Shown: positions 16,393-25,716 of the stretch, in pieces
Position numbering within the stretch: the first letter of the stretch is position 1
Layout of the letters: each line of letters starts with the position of its first letter
Assembly: GCA_965276005.1 (NCBI GenBank)
Contig: OZ254962.1
Span: forward strand, 2,852,001-2,916,000
Reading direction: 5' to 3'
DNA length: 64,000 nt
Source: G965232465 sp965276005
GTDB taxonomy: Bacteria > Pseudomonadota > Alphaproteobacteria > JAQWUY01
The notes under the pieces: generated by a model
Database searches by the model: none
What the model was told of the DNA's origin: nothing
The model's input: the letters and a program-made list of their open reading frames with translations, nothing else
Translations under genes and position numbers: made by a program

Positions 16393-17643
16393 TCACAACT
16401 GTATAATGCGGTTACACACTTGTTCGAGGGTGGCTTTGCTGTGCGACACAAACACCATCGCCACCCCATATGTGCGTTGTAAATGCTGTACCAACCGTAA
16501 AATATCTGTTTTTATATGGCTGTCGAGGGCAGAGGTCATTTCATCGGCTAAGATAATATCTGGTTGTGCTATAAACGCCCGGGCGATACACAGCCGTTGG
16601 CATTCGCCGCCGGAAAAAGCGGCAGGTTTGTCCTGTAATCGATTGGCACAGATACCGACTTTTTTGATGATGTCGCTGATGTGTTGCTGTGCATGGGGTT
16701 TGTCGGGTACGGCTTCGTACAACGAATCATACACAGCCCAGCGGGGGTTTAGGGCGTTGGGGGCATCTTGGAATATCATTTGCATCTTTTGTATCTGTGG
16801 ACTACAGGTAACCGTCCCCGACAATACGGGGGTTTGCCCAAGTAAAGTGCGTAAAACAGTGGTTTTGCCCCGTCCGCTTGCCCCGTATAGCCCGACAATT
16901 TCCCCGTGCTCGATGTGCAGAGAAAAATCCTGTAATACGGGGCGATGGGCGTATGCGACAGTAACTTTGTCGAGGGACGCTACTGGCGGTTGGCTATGTG
17001 TACGGGGCATCGGCTGCAGGGGTGGGGTAGGGGGGAGATTTTGTAAAAAACTGTCCGCATCGCCGCTGTATACGACCTGTCCTTGCTGCAGGTGCAACAC
17101 TTTATCGGCAACTGTCGATACTATGTGCATATTGTGTGTTACCCACAGCACCACCGCCGCCGTTGTTTTGGCGTATGTGCGTACCCAGTCGATAACCATT
17201 TGCGTATTGCCATCGTCCAGATTGGCGGTGGCTTCGTCCAGTAACAATACATTGGGGGACAACGCCATATTTAAGGCTATCACCGCCCGCATTTGTTGCC
17301 CGCCACTGAGCAACGCCCCATATGTATGGGCACAGTCGCCAATGCCTAAATCATCGAGGATACCGAAGGCGGTCTGTTTGTCAGTAATTTCCAGCATTTG
17401 TGCCAACAGACTGCGGGCGGGCGACAACGCATCGGCGGCGTTTTGATAGACAAACCCCAATGGGCGGGCATCGTTCATATGCACCGCCCCCGTGTCGGGG
17501 CTATATACCCCGGCAATAAGCTGCAACAGGGAAGTTTTTCCCGCCCCACTGGCACCGACAACAGCGGTTATGTCCCCTGTATCGGCAGTAAAGGAAATAT
17601 TTTTTAGAATATGCTTATAACATACATTGTCGGCGGTAATCAT
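16393..17643 (-). CDS. Fused double ATP-binding subunit of a peptide ABC transporter
   Basis: 416 residues holding two nucleotide-binding domains. Domain 1: Walker A VGASGAGKTS (~31), signature LSGGQQ, Walker B LLLDEATANLD. Domain 2: YGASGRGKTT (~243), FSGGECQR, IILADEMTSALD. Each domain is only ~200 residues, short for DppD/DppF-type subunits, so peripheral regions have been lost. It powers the permeases encoded just upstream (start and stop overlap by 4 nt). The combination with SBP_bac_5 and DppBC-like permeases points to peptide or nickel uptake. Confidence 0.85.
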   Translation of the reverse strand: MITADNVCYKHILKNISFTADTGDITAVVGASGAGKTSLLQLIAGVYSPDTGAVHMNDARPLGFVYQNAADALSPARSLLAQMLEITDKQTAFGILDDLGIGDCAHTYGALLSGGQQMRAVIALNMALSPNVLLLDEATANLDDGNTQMVIDWVRTYAKTTAAVVLWVTHNMHIVSTVADKVLHLQQGQVVYSGDADSFLQNLPPTPPLQPMPRTHSQPPVASLDKVTVAYAHRPVLQDFSLHIEHGEIVGLYGASGRGKTTVLRTLLGQTPVLSGTVTCSPQIQKMQMIFQDAPNALNPRWAVYDSLYEAVPDKPHAQQHISDIIKKVGICANRLQDKPAAFSGGECQRLCIARAFIAQPDIILADEMTSALDSHIKTDILRLVQHLQRTYGVAMVFVSHSKATLEQVCNRIIQL

Positions 17644-18455
17644 TGGCGGGTGTCTTTTATTGAGAGATGCGTAGGGGGATTGTGTGGGGTGTTAAGGGCA
17701 AACGCCAATATCACAAAAGCGGCTACCACACCCCCCACAGGCAGAGCAAGAGAGGGTTTTATCAGCAACACTTTTTGGGCATCGACAATCATACTGCCCC
17801 ATGTGGGTTCTGGGGCGGATGTGGACAGCCCCAAATATCCCAATGCGGATTCGGCCAGTATGGCAATGCCACATTGCACACTGATATTTGCCGCTACAAT
17901 CGGTATAGCGTTGGGCAAGATATGTTTGTATCCAATGGCACAAGTGGTCTGTTTGTTCAAGCGGGCGGCGGTTACAAAATCCGCTGTCCACAGGGGCGAC
18001 ACCGCCCCGACCATAATGCGGTAAAACACGGGGATAAAAAATACCCCAAGGGCAATGACGGCAACAGCTGCTCCGCCCCCATATCGCCCCATTAACACCA
18101 ATGCCAGCAATACCATAGGAAAGGCAAACACCATGTCCATTGCCCCTTGTACTATGGAGAGTACGCTTTTGGGGAATCTGGGGGCGTATAAACCGATACC
18201 ACCGCCGATAACACAGCCGATTGCCACCGATCCACCGACAATTTTCGCCACATTATATGTCCCCCGTACTATGTTGTAGAAAATATCCTGCCCCAGTATA
18301 TTGGTGCCGAAAACATGTGACAAACTTGCCCCCTGCATACGGTTGCCAATGTTGCCGTCTGCATACCAAGCTTCGGGCATAAACGCCCCGAATATAGCCA
18401 TGCTAACAAATACGGCTATAGCGGCGGTTATACATATGTTTCTCACCTTATACAT
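17640..18455 (-). CDS. DppC-like ABC permease
   Basis: 271 residues with about six hydrophobic segments. The ATPase-contact EAA-type loop is AARLNKQTTCAIGYKHILPNAIP, typical of DppC/OppC. It forms the membrane channel with the DppB-like subunit encoded upstream (8-nt overlap) and with the fused ATPase (4-nt overlap). Confidence 0.85.
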   Translation of the reverse strand: MYKVRNICITAAIAVFVSMAIFGAFMPEAWYADGNIGNRMQGASLSHVFGTNILGQDIFYNIVRGTYNVAKIVGGSVAIGCVIGGGIGLYAPRFPKSVLSIVQGAMDMVFAFPMVLLALVLMGRYGGGAAVAVIALGVFFIPVFYRIMVGAVSPLWTADFVTAARLNKQTTCAIGYKHILPNAIPIVAANISVQCGIAILAESALGYLGLSTSAPEPTWGSMIVDAQKVLLIKPSLALPVGGVVAAFVILAFALNTPHNPPTHLSIKDTRQ

Positions 18456-19362
18456 GGGTGTAGCCTTTGCGAAGTACGGGGTTTGTCAAGTACGCCCCGA
18501 CATCGGCGATAGCGTTTATGGCGATCACAAATACGCACAGCAACGATACCAACATGGCAAGCAAAGGCGTATCCCGTACAAGCACCGCTTGCAACAGTAA
18601 ATCCCCGACCCCAGCAATAGAAAACAGCCGCTCGACAACCACCACACCGGTTATTAAAAATCCCATTTGCAACCCAAACAACGCCCACAGTGTCCCCGAT
18701 ACGGCGGGAATACCGTGTTTACATAGGGTCGATACGGGGCTCAGCCCCCGCAGCCGTGCAAAGTGTATATAGTCTTTATGGGTAATGGTATTTAGGGCAA
18801 CCCGTGTGTAGTGGGCGGTAATCATGCCTTGCGATATGCCGATAACCACAATAGGCAACACATACGCCCCGATTGTATCCGTCCCCCCAAACGGAAACCA
18901 GCCCAGTACCACCGCCCCAACATATATGGCAATAATACCCAACCATACTACGGGAATAGCCAGTAAAACCGCTATAAAAACCGATACTACGAATGACCGA
19001 AACGCCACCGCACAAACCCCCATACACAGCCCCAACACAGTCGATAGGATAAAGCCAAATACGGCAATAGGCAACGACACCAGCAGGCGATGCCAGATAA
19101 TATCCATCACCGGCACTTTATATACAAACGACACTCCACCGCCCGATAAAATGTCCCTAATCATATACAAAAACCGCTTATACCACGGGGCGTCTAGCCC
19201 TAGTACCCGCACATACGCCTCCACATCGCCAGTGGTGCCGGCAAGAATTGTCGCACTGTTTCCCGGTACCATTTCCACGCAGGCAAATACCAAAATCCAC
19301 GCCATACATATTGCAGTGGCATATTTCCCCACTGCATAGGAAAGGTTATTGCCAGTATACAT
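18448..19362 (-). CDS. DppB-like ABC permease
   Basis: 304 residues, six predicted membrane spans, with the conserved FARLRGLSPVSTLCKHGIP coupling loop. The start overlaps the end of the substrate-binding protein gene by 17 nt, consistent with translational coupling in one operon. Confidence 0.85.
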   Translation of the reverse strand: MYTGNNLSYAVGKYATAICMAWILVFACVEMVPGNSATILAGTTGDVEAYVRVLGLDAPWYKRFLYMIRDILSGGGVSFVYKVPVMDIIWHRLLVSLPIAVFGFILSTVLGLCMGVCAVAFRSFVVSVFIAVLLAIPVVWLGIIAIYVGAVVLGWFPFGGTDTIGAYVLPIVVIGISQGMITAHYTRVALNTITHKDYIHFARLRGLSPVSTLCKHGIPAVSGTLWALFGLQMGFLITGVVVVERLFSIAGVGDLLLQAVLVRDTPLLAMLVSLLCVFVIAINAIADVGAYLTNPVLRKGYTHV

Positions 19363-20815
19363 CTTTCAGTACAATACCTTCGACCGGTGCGTCCGCCCAC
19401 ATGCCTTGCAATGCTTTTTTCCACACGCCCACTTTCGGGCGTTGGTACAGCCATACATTGACCGCATCTTTGCTAAGCAGCCGTTGGGCATCGGCTAGTA
19501 AAGCTTTGCGTTCAGCTTCGGTGGCGGCGTGTTTTAAAGACTGTATAATTTGTCCATATGCGGCACTGTCATAGCCGTAGTAATAGTCCGGGTTGGCATA
19601 TACATCATAATCCATAGGTTCCACATGGGTGATGACGGTTATGTCATAGTCTTTATGTTTAAACACTTGCGACAGCCAAGTCCCCCAATCGATATTTTGC
19701 ATATGCACCTTAAAGCCGGCTTTGCGTAAGTAATCGGCAACCGCATTCGCCATCATATCATACGCAGGCGGTACCGTGAATTTTATCCGTTTACCAATGG
19801 CATCGGCATCGGATAACAGCTGTTTTGCTGTGCGGACATCATAGGGATAGGTTTGGGTCATATCGATATAATACGGGCTGTGTGGGGGCATGTGCGACCC
19901 AATTGCCGTTGCCCCCGGGGCGGTGAGGTCGATCATACTTTGTTTGTCGATGGCGTGGTGCATGGCACGGCGGATACGAATGTCACTTATGTTTTGGTTG
20001 TTGATGGCAACCATTGTTTCGCCCTCTGTGTTGCCATATACTACGGTGAGTTTCGGGTTGTCGACAAACAGTGCCACAGGGATAGGATCGACAAAATAGG
20101 GAAACGCATCAATGTCGCCGCTTAAAATACCGGCGGTTGCAGAAGTGGTATCGGCGATAAAGCGAAATTTAACACTGTGCAGCTGTGCCGCCGTAGCGTG
20201 ATACCGGACATTTTTGCTTAAAGACACAGAATCGCCTTTGGCAAATGCTTGAAATATGAACGGACCCGTGCCAATGGGTTGGGTGGTGTTGGTGTCCGCC
20301 GATTCAGCCGCCACCACAACCGCATCGGGCAGTGCCATTTTGTACAAAAAATCAGAATCCGCTGTTTTTAACACAATCCGCACCGTGTATGCATTGATTT
20401 TAGCCACCGATTGGATATTGTCGAACATGGCTTTGCGGGGATTTACCGTATTAGCGGCGGTCATGCGGCGGACGCTAAACACCACATCGTCCGCATTAAA
20501 GCCCGTGTTGTCGTGGAATGTAACCCCTTGTTTTAAGGTAAATGTGTATACCGTACCGTCTGTGGAAACCGTCCAATCGGTGGCAAGCAATGGTTGTACG
20601 GTGCCGTTTCTGTCGATGGCGGTCAAGCCTTCGAACACATTGTTATAGACAATAAAATCGATCGATGCGGACGCCGATGCGGTCGGATCCAGATGCGGCG
20701 GTTCTAACCGCATTCCCACAGTTAAATCGGCTAAATCGGCAGTTGCCGCCCGTACTACACCCGTGTGTAATAGCAATGCCATAAAAATAAAGATTTTGTA
20801 TAGTGTCTGTATCAT
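19346..20815 (-). CDS. Peptide/nickel ABC substrate-binding protein (SBP_bac_5)
   Basis: 489 residues from the ATG at 20815 (AAGGAC upstream); the longer frame lacks a signal sequence at its start. A signal peptide (MIQTLYKIFIFMALLLHTG...VRA) leads into TADLADLTVGMRLEPPHLDPTAS, the usual beginning of SBP_bac_5 domains. TGPFIFQAFAKGDSVSLSKN and FHDNTGFNADDVVFSV are family blocks. It captures peptides (or another ligand) in the periplasm for the permeases encoded downstream. Confidence 0.9.
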   Translation of the reverse strand: MIQTLYKIFIFMALLLHTGVVRAATADLADLTVGMRLEPPHLDPTASASASIDFIVYNNVFEGLTAIDRNGTVQPLLATDWTVSTDGTVYTFTLKQGVTFHDNTGFNADDVVFSVRRMTAANTVNPRKAMFDNIQSVAKINAYTVRIVLKTADSDFLYKMALPDAVVVAAESADTNTTQPIGTGPFIFQAFAKGDSVSLSKNVRYHATAAQLHSVKFRFIADTTSATAGILSGDIDAFPYFVDPIPVALFVDNPKLTVVYGNTEGETMVAINNQNISDIRIRRAMHHAIDKQSMIDLTAPGATAIGSHMPPHSPYYIDMTQTYPYDVRTAKQLLSDADAIGKRIKFTVPPAYDMMANAVADYLRKAGFKVHMQNIDWGTWLSQVFKHKDYDITVITHVEPMDYDVYANPDYYYGYDSAAYGQIIQSLKHAATEAERKALLADAQRLLSKDAVNVWLYQRPKVGVWKKALQGMWADAPVEGIVLKDVYWQ

Positions 20816-20870
20816 GTTTAGGTGCGTCCTTGTGCATTCTATACCATATTTGCAGACAATATACAACGCT

Positions 20871-21647
20871 TTAAATGCCTTGTTGCACATGTTGTATAAA
20901 CGCTCTAACAATGGCGGTAATATTCGTACCCGTGTATGTGTTATCATATGTAACGCTCTCTATACAGGGACGGGACAGCATGTATACGGGGATATGACGG
21001 TGCTTGGCAATGGCGATTTTGTGATAGCCGTTGTCGGTGCCTGAATCTTTGCAAATAACCGCTGTGAAATTGTGTGTGTCGAACAATGCCTGTTCGGTCT
21101 TTATATCTGCGGGCGGCGGGGCGACAATACAGGTGCCATTGGCAATCGATACGGGTCGCATCGACCGTACTATAATGTTGCCCGTGTGGTGCAAAAATAA
21201 GGGGGCATCTTTGGCACCTAGTGCCACAAATATATTGCCTTGTATATGGGCGGTTGCGGCGGCAATATCACATACTGTGTTCCGGTAGTGTATATATGTA
21301 TCCCATTGCCATGCGGGGCGGTTGTATCGGTATAGGGGGATGGGATACCCCGTGTGGGACAGGTTGTATAACGCTTGGTTTATATGGGCGGAAATCTGTG
21401 TTGCATATGGGTGGGTAAAATCGAACACATGGCGGACATCATGGTGTGCTATATAGTCGATAATGCCTTGTACACCGCCAAAACCGCCGCTGCGAACTTT
21501 CACCCCATCGGGGGTGTTGGGATTTTTGGTAACCCCTGCCAAACTGTATACACAGGGGGTATTTATATGGTGTTGCTGTAAAAAATCTGTCAGCTGCTTT
21601 GTGGCGTTTATGGCATCGGCGGTGCCGCCAAGTATTAAAATTGTCAT
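20871..21647 (-). CDS. cobK: Precorrin-6A reductase
   Basis: 258 residues from the ATG at 21647. MTILILGGTADA is the nucleotide-binding start of CobK/CbiJ, and VFDFTHPYATQISAHI is the diagnostic family motif. It reduces precorrin-6A (or the cobalt form) with NADPH in corrin ring synthesis. The ATG overlaps the stop of cbiD (ATGA type), so the pair is translationally coupled. Confidence 0.9.
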   Translation of the reverse strand: MTILILGGTADAINATKQLTDFLQQHHINTPCVYSLAGVTKNPNTPDGVKVRSGGFGGVQGIIDYIAHHDVRHVFDFTHPYATQISAHINQALYNLSHTGYPIPLYRYNRPAWQWDTYIHYRNTVCDIAAATAHIQGNIFVALGAKDAPLFLHHTGNIIVRSMRPVSIANGTCIVAPPPADIKTEQALFDTHNFTAVICKDSGTDNGYHKIAIAKHRHIPVYMLSRPCIESVTYDNTYTGTNITAIVRAFIQHVQQGI

Positions 21648-22786
21648 GGCGTTGAGTCTCCACTGGTATGGGGGGGGGGATATAAGACTTTTGCGTCCCT
21701 TGACACAATGCAAATATCGCTGGTTATGCGGGTGTTTTTTAACATGTTTTGCAGCACTTGTGATGCGTGCTGGGCGACAATGTGTGCCACATCCACACTG
21801 TGCACATGTTGCCATACAAATAAAGCGGTGGGGGCGGTTTTTACCGTTTGTATGTCCATATCGCTTGCTCCTGCGGCGGCTATCCAATCTGCAAGCACGG
21901 CAAAATCCACTGTCGATCGGGCGGAGTGGACATCTAAATGTCCCTGTGCCAATTTTACCATCTTGGCAAACCCGCCGGCAATGGTGATACGGCGAATTTT
22001 GTCGGTTTTGCCATATGTTGTTTTGGCGTATTTTATTGTGGCACCGATAAAATCGCCCATGTCTATCATTGCTTGGGTGGGGGCGTTGTACAGCTGTTGC
22101 GATACGGATTCTGAAGTTGTGCCTGTCGCCCCGATAATATGGGTAATGTTGTCGCATACGGCAACATCTATGCCCCTGCGGATAGAGTCGATCCACGCAC
22201 TGCAGGAAAACGGTATCACAATCCCTGTGGTACCCAGTATAGATATACCCCCACAGATGCCCAAGCGGGGGTTCCAAGTTTTCTGTGCCAGTTTTTCGCC
22301 GTCTTTTACTGAAATAGTGATGTGCCAATTGGCATGTCCCGCCTCGATAGTGATATTTTTGATAATCATCTCTCTAGGTTTGGGGTTTATTGCTGGTTCC
22401 CCTACTGCTAGGGGCAATCCGGCTTTGGTGACCGTGCCGACCCCGTCGCCGGCAACAAATTTTGTGCCGTTTGCATGCGGTTTTATACGAACGGATATAC
22501 GGCACCCGTGCGTTACATCTGGGTCGTCGCCGGCGTCTTTTACGGTGGCTGCGGTTGCCCCGTTGTCGTCAAATTGACAGTCGACAATAGGGAATGTGTG
22601 GTCGGTGGTGGGCAAAGTTACCTGTACGGTGCGTACTGGGTATTTGGTCAAAAACGCCCGCACCGCCGCCACAGCACAGGCGGTGGCACACGCCCCTGTC
22701 GTCCAGCCCCGCCGTAAATCCTTGTCGGGTTTATGGGCGATCTGTGCTTTGTATGTCGATAAAGGTGTATTAGGTGTATCGGTCAT
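21644..22786 (-). CDS. cbiD: Cobalt-precorrin-5B C1-methyltransferase CbiD
   Basis: 380 residues. RRGWTTGACATACAVAA (~26-42) and DGDDPDVTHG-like VKDAGDDPDVTHGC are CbiD hallmarks; GTTGIVIPFSCSAWIDSI is the central glycine motif. It methylates C1 of the ring, the route used instead of CobF. A C10 run (21670-21679 on the plus strand as G) encodes Pro-Pro-Pro near the C-terminus, and slippage would alter only the last ~10 residues and the coupling to cobK. Confidence 0.93.
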   Translation of the reverse strand: MTDTPNTPLSTYKAQIAHKPDKDLRRGWTTGACATACAVAAVRAFLTKYPVRTVQVTLPTTDHTFPIVDCQFDDNGATAATVKDAGDDPDVTHGCRISVRIKPHANGTKFVAGDGVGTVTKAGLPLAVGEPAINPKPREMIIKNITIEAGHANWHITISVKDGEKLAQKTWNPRLGICGGISILGTTGIVIPFSCSAWIDSIRRGIDVAVCDNITHIIGATGTTSESVSQQLYNAPTQAMIDMGDFIGATIKYAKTTYGKTDKIRRITIAGGFAKMVKLAQGHLDVHSARSTVDFAVLADWIAAAGASDMDIQTVKTAPTALFVWQHVHSVDVAHIVAQHASQVLQNMLKNTRITSDICIVSRDAKVLYPPPHTSGDSTP

Positions 22787-22814
22787 ATATAATATCTTGT
22801 TACCTTATGGGTTT

Positions 22815-22833
22815 ATATGGTATAGTACCATAT
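22815..22833. promoter_or_regulatory. Palindrome in the divergent cbiD/cobA promoter region
   Basis: ATATGGTA-TAG-TACCATAT, 8-bp perfect arms, centred in the 70-bp gap between the divergent cobalamin genes. The position fits an operator able to control both directions. No cobalamin riboswitch fits in so short a gap. Confidence 0.4.
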
Positions 22834-22856
22834 TTTTACAAAAATGGTACGGATGA

Positions 22857-23633
22857 ATGTTAAAACCCATACAATTTACATTTCCCCCTTTTGACGCCGG
22901 TTGGGTATGGTTGGTGGGGGCGGGACCCGGGGATACAGGGTTGCTGTCGTTGCATGCTTTATATGGGTTACAAAATGCAGATGTTATCATATACGATGCG
23001 TTGGTAAACGATACGATTTTAACTTTGGCGGCTGATGGGGCTCAGATGATATATGCGGGCAAACGGGGGGGCAAGCCCAGCCCGTTACAGCAGGACATTA
23101 CCGCCCAAATTATCGCTTGTGCTCAGGACAACAAACGGGTACTGCGGTTAAAAGGGGGTGATCCGTTTATTTTTGGACGGGGCGGCGAGGAGGCATTGGC
23201 GTTGCAATCGGCACGGATTCCGTTTCGGGTTGTGCCGGGGATTACCGCTGGTATTGGCGGGCTTGCCTATGCGGGGATTCCCGCCACCCACCGCCAAACC
23301 AATTACAGCCTGACCTTTGTGACTGGACACGCCAGTGACGGTAAAGTTCCCGATAGCCTCAATTGGCAGGGCTTAACCACAGGATCGCAAGTGTTGGTAT
23401 TTTATATGGGGCTGCGGCATATCGCCAATATTCGACAAAATTTGTTACAGCATGGCAAACCGCCCGATACCCCTTGTGCCATCGTCTGTAATGCTACCAC
23501 CGCAAAGATGCAAACGCTTACATGTACCTTAGACACGCTGAAAAGCACCGCCCCATACGCCCAATCGCCGGCTGTTATAGTGGTTGGCGATGTGGTGCAT
23601 CTGCGACAGCATTTAAACTGGTTGGGTGTATAA
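22857..23633 (+). CDS. cobA: Uroporphyrinogen-III C-methyltransferase
   Basis: 258 residues. VWLVGAGPGDTGLLSLHA near the N-terminus, GKRGGKPSPLQQDI and LRLKGGDPFIFGRGGEE are the classic SUMT motifs binding S-adenosylmethionine and the tetrapyrrole. It makes precorrin-2, the branch point to cobalamin and siroheme. There is no fused CysG reductase domain. The stop is 3 nt before cobB. Confidence 0.95.
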   Translation: MLKPIQFTFPPFDAGWVWLVGAGPGDTGLLSLHALYGLQNADVIIYDALVNDTILTLAADGAQMIYAGKRGGKPSPLQQDITAQIIACAQDNKRVLRLKGGDPFIFGRGGEEALALQSARIPFRVVPGITAGIGGLAYAGIPATHRQTNYSLTFVTGHASDGKVPDSLNWQGLTTGSQVLVFYMGLRHIANIRQNLLQHGKPPDTPCAIVCNATTAKMQTLTCTLDTLKSTAPYAQSPAVIVVGDVVHLRQHLNWLGV

Positions 23634-23636
23634 AAT

Positions 23637-24953
23637 ATGGCGGGTATCATCATCGCCGGTACGCATTCGGCAACGGGCAAAACCACTGTAACTATGGGGC
23701 TGCTTAGGGCATTCAAAAATCAAGGCATCAGGGTTGCCGCCGCTAAAGTTGGTCCCGATTACATCGATCCCGCCTTTCACCGCATCGCCAGCGGCAACGA
23801 CTGCTATAACATCGACCTATGGGCAATGCGTAACAGCACGGTAGACGGGATTTTACACCATTTACAGTGCCAATCGGATATAGTGGTCATCGAGGGGGCG
23901 ATGGGGCTGTTTGACGGGGCAGCGGACGGGGGCGGCAGCACCGCCGATGTTGCCTGTTTGACCCGATACCCGATTATTTTGGTGGTCGATTGTGCCAAAC
24001 ACAGCACCTCTGTAGCGGCGGTTGTACAGGGTTTTGATACTTTGGTGCCTGATGTACGCATTGCCGGTGTTATCTTAAACAAAGTGGGGTCGAAAAAACA
24101 CCGTCATATGCTTACCCAATCGTTGACAACCTATGTTCCCCACATTCCTATTATGGGTGTCATGGATACGAATACCCATATACAATTGCCCAGTCGTCAT
24201 TTGGGCTTGGTACAGGGGGTGGAACATGAGAGTTTAAACCGTTTGTTGGATACTTTGGCGGATATGTGTATAAAAAATATAGATGTATCCGCTGTTAGCC
24301 GTTGTGCCGATACGGTACAATCGTTTATACCGCCGACTCCCTTCCCCATGTATCCGCCCTTAGGTACCCATATTGCCATTAGTCGAGATGCGGCGTTTCA
24401 ATTTTTATACCCCCATGTCTGCAAGGCGTGGCAACAGGCGGGGGCGGTTATATCGTACTTTTCGCCCCTGCATAACCAAGCCCCGCACCCAGATGCGGAT
24501 GCGGTGTATTTATGTGGCGGCTATCCAGAGCTACACTTGCCCTCGTTGGCACAGGCACATACCTTTAAAACCGCCATACGGCAAGCGGTGGCAAACAATA
24601 TCCCCGTGTATGGGGAATGCGGTGGGTATATGGTGATGGGGCGGGCAATTATCGGGGCGGATAAGGTACGCTACGATATGATAGGCGTACTCGATCACAC
24701 AACCGATTTTTCCCGTACACAACGGACGCTTTGTTATCAAACCGCCCGGGCTATACATCCGCCTCACCCCGCATTTGATGCCTCGATGCAAGGACATAGA
24801 TTTCATTATGCCACCGTCAAGACCTCCCCTAAAACGCCGTTTATACGGGCGCAAAATACCTATGGCACGGAATCGGTTGTGGACGGAGGCGTACAAGGCT
24901 CTGCATACGGGTCGTTTTTCCATATGATAGATTATCACCCGCAAAATGGGTAA
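23637..24953 (+). CDS. cobB: Cobyrinate a,c-diamide synthase
   Basis: 438 residues. The N-terminal P-loop THSATGKTTVTMG (~9-21) with KVGPDYIDP belongs to the dethiobiotin-synthetase-like ATPase domain. The C-terminal class I glutamine amidotransferase-like domain has YLCGGYPEL and VYGECGGYM with the nucleophile Cys. It amidates the a and c side chains of (hydrogeno)cobyrinate. Expressed with cobA. Confidence 0.93.
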   Translation: MAGIIIAGTHSATGKTTVTMGLLRAFKNQGIRVAAAKVGPDYIDPAFHRIASGNDCYNIDLWAMRNSTVDGILHHLQCQSDIVVIEGAMGLFDGAADGGGSTADVACLTRYPIILVVDCAKHSTSVAAVVQGFDTLVPDVRIAGVILNKVGSKKHRHMLTQSLTTYVPHIPIMGVMDTNTHIQLPSRHLGLVQGVEHESLNRLLDTLADMCIKNIDVSAVSRCADTVQSFIPPTPFPMYPPLGTHIAISRDAAFQFLYPHVCKAWQQAGAVISYFSPLHNQAPHPDADAVYLCGGYPELHLPSLAQAHTFKTAIRQAVANNIPVYGECGGYMVMGRAIIGADKVRYDMIGVLDHTTDFSRTQRTLCYQTARAIHPPHPAFDASMQGHRFHYATVKTSPKTPFIRAQNTYGTESVVDGGVQGSAYGSFFHMIDYHPQNG

Positions 24954-24977
24954 GGGAATAGCGGGGGGAGGGGGGGG

Positions 24978-25006
24978 TTGACAATAATGTCCACTTGGTG
25001 TATATT
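24978..25006 (+). promoter_or_regulatory. Predicted strong promoter of a small membrane gene pair
   Basis: TTGACA (24978-24983), 17-nt spacer, TATATT (25001-25006). Two G runs (six and seven G separated by A) lie directly upstream of the -35 element. Confidence 0.55.
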
Positions 25007-25070
25007 GGGGGTATATAGGGTGAGTTGGTCGCCTTGTAACAATTGTCCCGCTGGGGCAAAGGAGAAAAAA

Positions 25071-25235
25071 ATGCAAAACTTGACATATAAAAACTTGGTA
25101 TATAATCGTGATGCAGTGGGTACGGTTCTCTTAGGAGGGGCTGTCGGCGGTGTTGTCAGCCCGTCTTTGGTGGCGGTGGCGATCGGTGTGGCGTTTGCGT
25201 TGTCGGTGGTGTTGTTGTTAAAGAAAACTGGATAA
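25071..25235 (+). CDS. Small glycine-rich membrane protein
   Basis: 54 residues from the ATG at 25071, preceded by AAAGGAG. One hydrophobic glycine-rich segment (~18-49, VGTVLLGGAVGGVVSPSLVAVAIGVAFALSVVLLL) ends in KKTG. I do not recognise it. It overlaps the next gene by one base (TAATG), so the two are translated together from the promoter at 24978. Confidence 0.45.
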   Translation: MQNLTYKNLVYNRDAVGTVLLGGAVGGVVSPSLVAVAIGVAFALSVVLLLKKTG

Positions 25236-25537
25236 TGCGATACGAAATTGCATTTATACTTATAACCGCTGCCCTGTATGTACTTCACTGGAATCTGCAC
25301 CATCAATTGGATATACGGGTTATTATGGGGTTGTTGTTTTCGAGCTTGACTTTGGTGTATACGGTTGAATTGATTATCGTACTGTTACGCAATAAACAGA
25401 AAAAACGCTTTGGTGTGTTGGGGGATTTTTATAATCGTTTGTTTCTTGCGTCTTGCGTGGTGTTTGTGTATGCTGCGTATATGGTGTTGGGGTTTTTATT
25501 TCCGGATCTGTTACCTGAGATAACTTTTGGGGTGTAA
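25235..25537 (+). CDS. Small three-helix membrane protein, unknown
   Basis: 100 residues with hydrophobic segments at ~4-20, ~29-50 and ~69-92, separated by a basic loop (RNKQKKRFG). No recognisable family. The start overlaps the stop of the preceding 54-residue membrane protein. The two form a transcription unit between cobB and kbl with its own promoter. Confidence 0.45.
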   Translation: MRYEIAFILITAALYVLHWNLHHQLDIRVIMGLLFSSLTLVYTVELIIVLLRNKQKKRFGVLGDFYNRLFLASCVVFVYAAYMVLGFLFPDLLPEITFGV

Positions 25538-25716
25538 GGCGTGTTGTTTGGGATAGTCCTGAATGGGTTGTAAACCTTGAAAAAAGAGCCGCATATTTTT
25601 TAACAATGTGTATTTTTGTGGCGGTTATTTTTTATTCTGTATCTATTTTATAAAATCTCTTGAGTTACGAATATATACCGCCTATTATCACAGTATATCA
25701 AATAGGGACAAACACC

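Noticed and set aside
22787..22856. Cobalamin riboswitch between cbiD and cobA
   Set aside because: The divergent gap is only 70 bp, too short for a B12 aptamer, and no B12-box-like sequence is present.
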